Shown here piece by piece: positions 11,801 to 23,800 of a stretch of 64,000 bases of DNA. The translations under genes and the position numbers were made by a program. A model generated the notes under the pieces. It saw only the letters and a list, made by a program, of their open reading frames with translations, had not been told where the DNA came from and did not search any database. Every line of letters begins with the position of its first letter. Positions within the stretch are counted from its first letter, which is position 1. The DNA is from Artocarpus heterophyllus (lineage: Eukaryota > Streptophyta > Magnoliopsida > Rosales > Moraceae), in contig CM046338.1 of NCBI GenBank assembly GCA_025403435.1, positions 25,588,281 to 25,652,280 of the forward strand, read 5' to 3'.

Positions 11801-14800
11801 GAGTGGATTCTTGACTCTGGGTGTTCCTTTCACATGACACCTAACAGGGAATAATAGCTCACTGGTATTTAGGAGATTGAAGGTGGAAAAATTTTGTTGG
11901 AGAATAATAAAGAATGTAGTGTGATAGGGGTAGGACAAGTCACGCCAAAGCTTGAGAATGGCATGGTGAAGATTTTACAAGATGTCAGATTGGTTCCTAA
12001 GTTAAAGAGGAATCTCGTCTCAGTTGGAATGCTTAAAAATGGTTTCTCAATTAAGGTGGATAATGGCATTATGAAAGTCAGTAAAAGCTTGTTGTTAGTC
12101 ATGAATGGATCCAAGAGGAATAGGCTTTATGTTCTATATGGAAAAGCTGTAACTGGTGAACTCATGACTACCCAGGCAAGATCTGAAGAAAGATCCACTC
12201 TTTGGTACAAGAGACTGGATCATATCAGCAAAAAAGGCTTACACATTTTGTCTGGGCCTGTTAGAAGGTTACAAAATAGGCAAGTTGCAATTCTATGAAT
12301 ATTATGTCTTGGGACAGGCTCAAAGGGTAAAATTCAACACAGTAGTGCACGACTGAAGCAACACTGGACTATGTCCATTCTGATTTATGGGGGCCATCAT
12401 GGGTTGTCTCACCTGGAGGAGCAAGGTATTTTCTCTCTGTAGTAGATGATTACTGGAGAAGGGTTTGGATTTATATTCTTAAGAAAAAGAATGATGCTTT
12501 TAAGTGCTTTGTTTAAGTGTAAAGCATTGGAAGAAACTCAAACTGAGAGGAAAGTCAAGAAATTGAGAATAGATAATGGGCTTGAATATTGTACTGGGAT
12601 ATTGTAAAGGTTATTGTAATAAGCATGGTATTAAAAAGCTTCATATTGTGAATGATACTCCTTAGCAAAATGGAGTAGCTGAGAAAATGAACAGGACAAT
12701 CATGAACAAAGTTAGGTGCATGTTATGCAATTCTGAGCTTTCTAAGCAATCTTGGGCTGAAGTAGTTACAACAGCTAGTTACTTCATAAATAGGAGTCCC
12801 TCAACTGCAATAGACATGAAGACAGCTATGGAAGTTTGGTCTAGAAGTCCTGCAAGTTGTGACAATCTAAGGGTCTTCAGATGTGTTGCTTATGCTCACA
12901 TAAAGCAAGGCAAACTAGAACCACAAACACTAAAAGGTATCTTTATTTGATATCCAACTAGAGTTAAAGGACACAAGCTATGGTTCCTTGGGCAAGGAAG
13001 GCCAAAGATCAGTATCAGCAGAGATGTGACATTTAATGAAGATCAAATGTACTCTCAACTAAACGCAGAAAACAATTACTTAAGCACAGGAGAAAGTGCA
13101 AGTGGAGGTGGAGCCCGTTGCTGGTAGTGATGAAACAGGTGAACAACTAGAAACTAGTGATGGTGAAGTTCAACATCTAGATATGGAACCTTTTAAAGAT
13201 TATCATCTGGCTAGAGACAGATCAAGGAGAGAAGCCAGGCCTCCGAATAGATATGGTAATGCTAACCAGATCTCATATGCTTTTGCAACTGTTGAAGAGA
13301 TTGATAATGAAGAACCTGTGACTTACACTAAAGCTGTAAAGAGTAATGACTCAGATAGGTCGGTAACAGCCACGAAGGGAGAGATTTGTTCCTTGCAAAA
13401 GAACAAGACATGGGAGCTTGTGCCTAAACCTAAAGATCAAAAGGTTGTGGGATGCAAGCGGATCTTAAAAAGGAAGGAAGGCTGTCTGGTGTTGAGGAGG
13501 CATGGTTTGTAGCTAGGATAGTTACTAAGGACTTTGCTCAAAGAGAAGGGATTAATTATCATGAGGTATTTTCACCTATCGTAAAACACTCTTCCATTAT
13601 TGTTAGCCTTAACTGCTATCTCAATTTGGAGTTGGAATAGTTAGATGTCAAAATTGCTTTCCTCCATGAAGAAACGATCTTCATAACAACCATAAGGTTT
13701 TGAGGAGCCACACAAGGAAGATCAGGCGTGTCTATCGAGGAAGTCCCTTTATGGATTAAAACAATCCTTGAGACAATGGTATAAAAGGTCTGACCTCTTT
13801 ATGATTCAAAAGGGTTTTAGCAAATCCAAATATGATAGTTGTGTATATTTCAAGGCATTGTCAAGCCAAAAGTACATCTATCTACTTCTGTATGTAAATG
13901 ATATGCTTTTGGCCTGCCAAGATATGGAAGAAATAGATAAACTGAAAAGGTTTCTGAATTAGAATTTGAAATGAAGAAGCTAAGCACTGCTAAGAAGATA
14001 TAGGAGATTGAAATCAATAGGGATAGACAGAAGGGCTTGCTGTTATTTACACAACAAGGATATCTTTGTAAGGTGTTAAGGAAATTTGGAATGCAAGATG
14101 CATATCAACACCTTTGGCACAACACTTTATGCTATCACTTAAAGATGCTCCTAACTCTTAATAGGAGATGGATTATATCGAGAGAGTGACATATGCAAGC
14201 ATCGGGGGATGCCTAATGTACCTAATGGTGTGTACTGGTCCTAATTTGGCTCACGCTGTAAGTGTGGTTAGCAAATACTTGTCTAATCCAGATAAAAGAG
14301 ACATTGGGAGGCTAAAAAATGGATGCTTAAGTATCTAATAGGTACAATTAAGAAAGGTCTGCTCTATGGTTCTGTGAAGGAAAAGGAACAGTGTGTTACA
14401 GGTTTTGTGAACTCTACAATGCTAAAGATCTTAATAGTAGGAGGTCACTTGCAAGGTATGTTTTTCAAGCGTTTTGGTGTGCTTTCAGCTGGAAATTTGT
14501 TGTTTAGTATGTGGGGGCTCTTTCAACCACAGAAACAGAGAACATGGCTGTCGTTGAAGTTGGAAAAGAAGCAGTATGGCATAAGGGATTAGTAAAAGAG
14601 CTTGGTTTCAAGCAAGATGTTGTCATAGTACTTTGTGATAGCTAAAGTGCCATCCATCACACCCAGAACCAAATGTTCCATGAGAGGACCAAACATATCG
14701 ATAGTAGAGCTCATTACGTCAGAGAAGTAATGGCTCATGGTGAAGTTAAGGTGGAGAAAGTTAGCACGACAGAGAACCTAATAGAAATGCTTACTAAGGC

Positions 14801-17800
14801 TTTAGCTTCGACAAAGTTCAATCACTGTTTGGAAATCCTTCATGTGGAGGGTAGAAACTCAAAAGGTTGAAGAGGTTAGTCACGAAGTGGAAACTCAATA
14901 TCAGACGCAAGGTGGAGATTGTTAAGTGATGGGTCAGATATTGTAGTGTTGACGTGGCAGTCCTTGGAAGGCTCTTGTTTTGTCCAATCAGATTCACTCC
15001 TTTATAACAGCTAGTTTAGAATGTTATCAGAATTGGTTATATACTTGTAATTGAGTAGTTTTAATTTTCAGTTTTGGGGGTTCTTGCAGAGAATTAGTGA
15101 GAGAAATAAGAGTTAGAAAATTTGAGCAAAGAACTATGAGAGTAATTTGGGTTCTTTGGGTGGTTTTTCAAGTCTTGGTGATCATCATTGTATAGAGAAA
15201 ATTCTGTTGATGAATAAAAGTTTTGGTTCAGTGGTTTTCAGTTGAAGAAACCATTGCAAGATCTTGTTTTGTGATTCAATTAGCGTTTGATTTCTCTTCA
15301 AGAAAAAATAAAATTCCTTCCCGAAGGGCAATACAAAAATTAAATAAAAAACAATTCTTAAAAAAGAAATAACTAACTATAGAGCTTTAATTGCGTTCTC
15401 ATTCAATAATTGAAATTAACAACTATATTTTTATGGGAAAACTAACAATTATGCTCCAATTGAATAAGATATTATTTCTATATTTTCATAATGTGCTATT
15501 GGAGACTATAATTTAGTCTAATTATATATTTATTTATTTTGGCTCATAATAGAAAACTATAGTACTTTTCTTTTGTTTGATATGTTGTGATCTTCTCGTA
15601 TTATTAACAAGGTGAAGTAAACTATTGTTTTTAGCATTAGTCCTTCAATTATTTTATTTTCTTATTTATCGTCAGAACTTATACAAAGTCGGTGTACTTC
15701 ACAAAATGAATATTATAATATTATACATAATTAATTTAGAATATCTCATCACGCTATTTGTAATATAAAACAATGCATTTTTCTGTGGAAAGCATCAAAT
15801 GATTCTGTTTTCCTAGCTACTTGAATTTTTAAACTAATTGTCAACGAAACTGCAAGTTCATATATTAACGAACCTGATTTCTTTATGCAGTAAAAGCATT
15901 AATGACTTTAAATAGCAGTTAATTAATGTGAATATGTTCTTTTTTTAGGAGGAAATGTTTTTGTTGAAAAAAATTTACTTTCACAAGCATAATATATCTT
16001 AGTAAAGTGAGGCTAATTCTTAGCAAAAGTAAACTTAAAGGAGGTAAGTTTTTGCTTTTACATTATAATTTGTGTGCATTCGTGAATTAACAATCATAGA
16101 ATAATATCCCCTAAAAAAATCATAAAATAATAACAAAGAATTAATAAACCTATGGCAGAAAATATAAAATTATTGACTGGTAATAAGAAATTTAGAAAAA
16201 TTTGAAGGCGTCTTTTTTTTTTTTTTTTTTATATCAATCAATATGCCATACCACTTTTTCCTGAAGCACAAAAAGGGCGTCCTTGTGACGCCACAACCTG
16301 CTATGCCGCTCTGGTTCATTGATTTGATCTTTACATACGATTTCCCAACCCAATTGTTGAAGGGATCCATGCATCCACACTTTTCCTGTTTTAATAGTTA
16401 TTAGAGATCTAGCAGCAAGAACTCGCAGGTTGATGTCTGGATAAAAATCACAGCTTTCAAATATCTTTATTAGACGAGATTCATCCTCTCCTTTGAAGAA
16501 ACATGCTATATCCAAAAAGATTTCCTTAGCTTGGGCGTTTAATGCATCATAACTGAACCGAAGCGCTTTAGTTATACCCTCATGCGGACTTTCCCGAAGA
16601 CGATTTAGTTCTCCTTTCCATTCCTTTTCGCTCCTGTGAAGATGTAAAAACCCACCCAAAACCTCAAGAGCCAAAGGAAGGCCCCCAGCATAATTTACGA
16701 ATTCCTTTGACAGCCCTTCAAAAATACTATTAGGATGGCTTTTCCGAAATGCTTTCCAAGAAAACAACTCAAGCGCTTCCTTGTCAGTTAGTTTCTCAAC
16801 CTCATAGATAGCTGTAACACCAGATTCCTCCAACAAGCTCTTATCTCTCGTTGTTATAAGAATTCTGCTTCCTGGGCCAACCTCCCCAACGAGAGCTTCT
16901 ATTTGTGCTGTTTTATCAACATCATCTAGAATAATAAGCACCTTCGTAGAAGCTTTGTTGTTGAATAATTTTTCATCGAGATATTTCTTTAAGGAAGTTA
17001 AACCATCCTCTCTTTCACATTCTTCCCTGACATTGTAAACAAAGCAACTGGCCGCAAACTCACGGCAGTTCCTTTCGAAAACTTCTTCAGCAAAAGTTGT
17101 CTTACCAATCCCTCCTGTTCCCCAAATCCCAACCTTGTGAACTTCTTCGGAGCTGCGTTTCAAGTAGGGCTCAAACCTTCTAATACGAGAATCCATTCCA
17201 ACTATCTCCTTGGGGTGCAACTTTTCCGAAACCTTTGTAATAATACTCCGAATGGCATCCGGGTACTCATTCCTGAAAAAGATCAACTCAAAACGTTTAT
17301 TCATAACCCCAGTAGACATGTCATAAAAGATAAGAATACGTGTGATTATCTTTGCTTTCTATATTGTTCATTTGTTAAAAAATATGCAAGTTCCTCGGAA
17401 AGTTAATAGATTTATTATACAAGTAATTTATGTAATCATAAGAAAAGAAAACAACATATAGAGGAGGGAAAGGACCCAAAGGCGAGGTTAACCGTGTCTT
17501 TGGCGAGTGCTTATTAGTACACATTAAAAAATAGGATAAATTTTCACCTTGGTTTAGTCCAATTCAGTTTAGTTTGAACGATCATCACAATTTAAATTAG
17601 TGTTTGATAACGCATTTACTCAAACTAAACTGACAGTTCAAATTGAGCTGAACTATCAAACTTAGAGTTCAAATCATCCTTCCATTTCAACATTTCAAAC
17701 TAATAATGAACAGTGATTTTACTCTTATATATTACTTTTTATAATTTAACACTATTATTATATCTTATTTTTAATTAAATCTTTTTTTTACATATTTCAT

Positions 17801-20800
17801 GTTTACTTTAATTAAATAATTTTTTCATACTTCAAACTAGAGTTTTTAATACTCATCTAAATATAAATTCAGATTTGATATCCTATTTAAATTAATACTT
17901 TAACTACACATCCAAAACTAGTTCGGATTACTGTTTAAGCTATACAATTTAGATTTTTCTGTTCAAACTAACACAATTCAAACCAATAAACTAAATAGCG
18001 CATTTACTTTTACCCTCTAAATTTTAATAACTTAGTCATCTTGTTCTCTAAATTTTAAAAACTAGTATGCACACCCCTCAAACTTTAACATGTTAACGGA
18101 AATGCCCTTCAAACATTAAAATATTAGTAAAATGTCACTTTTTATTACATTGTGCTTAAAATTTTATTTCTTCTCCCTAAACTTTAGTAACTATATCATC
18201 TTATCCCTGAACTTTGAAAACTAGTGTGTTCACCCCCTTAACTTTTTTTTTTTTCCTTTCTTTTCTAGACAACAATTCTTGACACAAGTCAAAGCTCAAA
18301 TTACTCACCCATGAGTCGTGGACTAAGCCAAAGACTGAACAAGATTTGCTTAGCAATTGAGGAGGAAGACATTAAGGAATGAAAAGGAAGAGGTGAGCTA
18401 GGGCTTTAAACTCGAAGTCTAAGCTCTAAAATACAACCATTAAGGAGGTTGCATTTGAGATTGAGCAAGATTCATAGATTTTGAGTGGATTGAAGAAGAA
18501 AGAATTGTGCTTTTTGAGGGAGAAACATGGAATAGGAATAAAGTGAATGATTTTCGTTGATGAAGAGCTTGCTTCCACTCGTCACCACCTCTTCCTCGTC
18601 CTCCTCATTCTTGGTTGGCTTTCGCGGCTCCTCGACAAATCTTGTTCCTCCTTGTTAACCTATCGTTTGTCGTCACAAGTTCTACAAGCTTAATCTCATC
18701 CCGATGAAGAAGTTCCCCTTCGTCTTGGCTTAGTCCACGACTCTTGGGTCAAAAATTGAGGTTTTGACTTGTGTGAAGAGTCATTAACTAGGGAAGAAAA
18801 GGGAAAAAAAAAGTTTAGGGAGTGAACATACTTGTTTTTCAAGTTCAAGAGGTGAAATGACATAGTTACCAAAATTTAAGGGGCAAGATGACATAGTTAC
18901 CAAAGTATGGTTGAGGTAAAAGTAAAATTTCGTGGATGTAATGTAACAAAAAAGGACATTTTTGTTGATGTTTTAAATTTTGATGGGATGTACTTATCAG
19001 TTTTCAAAGTTTAAGGGGCAAAATGAGTAAGATACCAAAGTTCGGGAGGCAAAAATAAAATTTATCTTAATAAATATATTGAGAAGTTGAGAGTTCGACT
19101 GGGCGACAATATCTGGAGGCGAGCTTAGCGATTCATACAAACAAAGATGTAAATAAATGGTTTCTACCAAAATTATTCTAGTTCTAATTATGAAGATCAA
19201 TTGGGAGGATTAACTTGTAGGGATTAGTTATTTTAATACACAAACTTGAAATTATTATTTATAGCTTCTACATTATTTGAAAGAAAAATACCCAAAACAT
19301 CCGATGTGTTTTGCCTAAATACCATTTTGCTCCTCTTATTATTTAAATACTCAAAATACCTCTTGTGCTTTTAAATCATACTTGAAATACCCCTGAAGCA
19401 ATTAAACTTTTTTAAAAACGAAGATTACCCTTCCTAACCTTTATTAAATACAATTTAAGACATTATTAAACCAAAATACTAATAAAAAAATCAATCTTAA
19501 AAAGTTTAAAACTCTCAAAATAATTAAAGTATTTGCTTCATTAAAATAATTTATTAAAACATATTAAATTGTTTTTTTTAATTTATTCTTCAGTTAAGTC
19601 ATATTTAAAATTTCATTTAATATAAATAGGAAGGGTTGATCTTAAATTTTTTAAAAAATTAATAGCTTTAGGGGTATTTTGAGTATGATTATTCTATAAA
19701 CGCATAAGGTGTTTTCTGTATTTGCATTTTAAAGGAACAGAAGTGTTATTTAGACAAAACACATGAGATATTTTGAGTATTTTTCTTATATTTAAAAGTG
19801 TGGCTTTGATTTTATAATGAAATAAATCAAAGTTAATAATCAGGCTTTATTGGATAAAAATTCAATCATATATGAATGGTTAAATGAATTTTGTGGGTCC
19901 CTTTGGTCCTCTTTTTAACATGCTTTCATAGTTTATGGGACCCACCCAATAACAAAAGTCTTCATCGCCACATGTCTAATATTCCAAACAAACTCAACGA
20001 CAAAAAACAACTTTTTTTCGTTTCTTTGCAGACTTGCAGGCAACGGTCCCTGGCACCTTGCCCGAATACACACAGAAATACCAAATCCAAAAAGTCTAGA
20101 ACAAAGTTTAAAAAAAAAAAGGCCACACTAAACCTCAACCACTTCAGCATATTCATAGCAAATGGCTGGTAAACATTTTCCAACGCATGAAAAAAAATAG
20201 CTAAAAATTTTATCCACAAAAGGAAACAAATTACAGGAATCTTGCTCGGAAATTAACTAATGCACTCCTACAATCACCTCAGAAATCAGAGCAAAAAAGA
20301 ATAAAAAAAAGACCTCAGAAAAACAAAAATTGAAAAGCAAAGCCTTGTGTTTATCTATTAACAACGTGGTGGATCACCGTAGTCCCTGTTCTCCCTACCA
20401 CCTATGTCAACCTTCGTCCTCCTCCTTGGACACGACAAGATTGGATCCCCAAGTTTGACTACGAAATCCTAAAAGTTGCTAGAGAGATTATAATATATCT
20501 TTCAAATTGTTTTAAGTCAAAGGCACACATAAAAAATAAGAAAACATGTACTTTTAAGTGTTTGAAATTAGCGTCTAGCACCACAGTTGTAGAATTATGA
20601 AGCCAACTGTTGGAATTTGTGTAAATACAATTTTGGGACGAAGACTTGGCGTAACCTCATGCTAAAGCGCTAGCTATGAGAGACTCAAAGACGGAGCGCA
20701 TGATAATATAGTGCATTCGACACTGTAATACTAGAAAGTTGGCGTGGCAGTACCACAAGTCAATACACTATCCCCGCAACTCTAAAAAGGTGGCACCGCA

Positions 20801-23800
20801 GTGCCAACCTGAAATTACTAATTTGAAATGCTGTGTTTTTCAAATTATTACAAACCGTTATGTTGATTGGTTGTATGCTTTCTTACAAAATTGAATAGTA
20901 TTGCCAACAGACAAGTCTATTGTTATAGTTGTATTGTTTTATGAAAAGATACCCTTACGTGAAATGTTGCATGAATTGCAAGGGTTGCACTAGTTCATGA
21001 AAAGGTACCCCTATATTTTTGCTAAATCTACATAATTTTTAGATTTCATGACTTATTTTTTAACACCATAATGTTGTTAGTTATAGTATTCTAGATTTGT
21101 TATATCTAAGGGGTAATTTGCTGCAATAACCTATTAGCAAACTCCGTAGTAGGGAAAATAAGACACTAAAAAACATATTCATATATGCCTCAAACCCAAC
21201 CATGTTTTTCAGATTTTCTTCCTTCCATTTTTTCAGAATTCTACACAAATTCACTAACAATCTTAAGGTTTTATTTCACAAAAATAGAGGTCAAGAAAAA
21301 CATGGCCTCCTTCCTAAATCTAAGCATCAAACTTGATTGGTTTGATAGAACAACTTCAACCGTTAGAAATAAAAATTATTATTCCTTCTTACCATCCTCA
21401 AAATCGCCTATATTCTTGATTTGAAGTTGGAGCCTCTTTCAGAACCAAAAGATAACTCATATGAAATCAAGGCCACAAGAAAGAAGTGTGAAGACAATTA
21501 AATCATGTGTTAGGGTTACATCCTCAACACACTCTCGGATAGGCTCTATGATCTATACAACTCGATGCAATCACCGGTGGAAATTTGGAATGCACTCATG
21601 TATAAATACAAGACTATAGGGACAAATTTTCTTATTCTAAAAGATTTGAAATTTTCTATGGTAGATTCAAAGTCTATTTTTGATCAAATTCATAAGTTAC
21701 AAGTTCTTATCACAAAACTTTGTGAATTAAAAGGGGAAGTTTTTATATCGTTCCAAGTGGGGGTTATCATTTTTAAAATTACCACAAGTTGGAACGGTTA
21801 TAGAAAGAACTCTTGTATAAGAGGGATGATAAATCTCTAGAGAAATTACAGAACATTTGAGGATCGAAGAGGAGACTAAGTTTCATGACCCCCAAAGGGA
21901 AAATTCTTGATTCCTCTAAGGTTAATGCCGCTGAAGCGAGTAAACTCTAGAACAAGTTTAAAATCAACAATGACAAGAAGTTCAAGATATCTGAAAATTG
22001 CTAGAAAAGGTTTTTCAAAAGTTGTTTCTTTTTCAGAAAGAAAGGCCACCTTCAAAGTGATTGTAGGCAGAAGAAAAAGAAAGAAGAAATTAACTCCAAC
22101 AAGGCCAATGTCATCGAGGAGAAATCCAAAGAAATTTGCATGATGGTCTTATAGATGCAAATTGGCATGATCACCGAACTCCACATAGCTGCAACTACAA
22201 AGACATGTGACAGATGGCTCGAATCTGGTGCTGCCATTCATGTTTGCAATGACAATAACTTGTTATTATCATATGCAGTAAAAAAGGAAGGACAAATGAT
22301 TCTCATAGGGAATCATGACGCAACAATTGTTGCTGGGGAAAGAATTGTAGAGATTAAGTTTACTTCCAAGAAGAAAATAACATTGAACAATGTATTTCAT
22401 GTACCCAAAATTAGAAAGAGTCGTATATTTGCTAGCTTTATATGCAAGAATAGGCTCAAAGTTGTACTTGAGGGTGATAATTGTATTATTTCTAAGAATG
22501 AGGCCTTTGTAGGAATGGGTACACTTATGATGGCATGTTCAAATTTCATATCAATAATAATAAAGGTATAAGTTCTAACAATATTGTTGACTCTTTTGAC
22601 GTTTAGCATGCACGTTTAGCATATTTAAGCTTTAGATTATTAAAGCATATGTGTAAACATAGTTTGATAAATTGCAAAAATAAGAGTCATGATAAATGTA
22701 AAATTTGCATACAAGCAAAGATGGTTAAGAAACTATTTTCTAGAATCAAATGTAGTACTCAATTATTGGATTTAATTCATACCAATATTTATGAGTATAA
22801 TGGAATTTTGACAAGAAGAGACAAAAGATACTTTATCACTTTTATTGATAATTGTTCTAGGTATACTTATGTGTGTTAAATACGAACAAAAGATGAAGCT
22901 TCTTGACAAGTTTAAATTTTTTAAAGGTAAATTTGAGAACCAACAACAAAGAAAGACCAAAATGATTCAATATGATAGGGGTGGTGAATACTTTTTAATG
23001 AGTTTTATGACTTTTGCAAAGAGCATGGTATTATTCACAAAAAATCAGTCCCTTTTACTTCTCAACAAAACAGTTTAGCTGAAAAGAAAAATAGAATCTT
23101 CATGGATATGATTAACACTCTGCTACTAAATGCTAGATTACAAAATAATTTATGGGGGGAAATATTACTTACAGCTTGTCATGCTCATAATAGGATCGCA
23201 TCTATGAGAACACATGTTCTCCATATGCAGTATAGAAAGAAAAAAAGCCAAATTAACTTGACATATTTAAAGGCATAGGGCTATTTAGCCTTTTATATAG
23301 TGCATGATCTTAAAACATCAAAGTTAGATACAAGAGAAATTAAGTGTGTTTTTGTAGGATATATTGAAAATTCCAAGGCATATAGGTTGTTGAATCTAGA
23401 TTCTAATAAAATTGTGGAATCAAGAGATGAATTTATTTAGAATAAATTTAGTAATGATTCTACCACTACATTGAAATCTAGAATTGATAAACCATGTGAC
23501 TTTTAGCTACTGGTATCTTTGCTAACTATTAAATAAAAAAAGTTTATGACATCTTTTGAATGAACGAGGAGTTCACGCGAAAAGGAAGAAAATATATTAA
23601 CTTTGGATTTTATTTTATCTCAAGGTTTATTGTTCTTGGTTGAAAGAGATAGAAATAGTATACTAAACAAAATACTGTTGCTGCTAAATATTGAAGAAGA
23701 TCTAAAGACATTTAGTGAAGCCATGTCATCTAGAGATGCTACCTTTTGGAGAGAGGTTGTAAATGATAAAATGGATTCAATTATGTCAAATCAAACCTGG

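Larger units (their letters stand above)
10645..15300 (+). mobile_element. Ty1/copia retrotransposon in TNL intron 2 (decayed)
   Basis: The element is bounded by two LTRs (10645-10963 and 14920-15300) that share long stretches, both ending GATTTCTCTTCA. A degenerate initiator-Met tRNA primer site (TGCTGTTAGAGC, 10966-10977) follows the first LTR, and a purine tract (AAGGTGGAGA, 14909-14918) precedes the second. The internal order gag, protease, integrase, reverse transcriptase, RNase H is that of copia. Many stops and frameshifts make it inactive. The flanks CGAAA and AGAAA may be a mutated target duplication. It lies antisense to the TNL gene. Confidence 0.92.
10264..16251 (-). other. TNL intron 2, about 6 kb
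   Basis: This intron holds one copia element (10645-15300) in the antisense orientation. Outside the element, 10264-10644 and 15301-16251 are plain AT-rich DNA with a poly-T run at 16212-16230 close to the donor. No other gene is visible. Confidence 0.8.

Noticed and set aside
19962..20219. Reading frames on both strands with hydrophobic or basic runs
   Set aside because: Low-complexity AT-rich intron sequence without start context, splice signals or family motifs.
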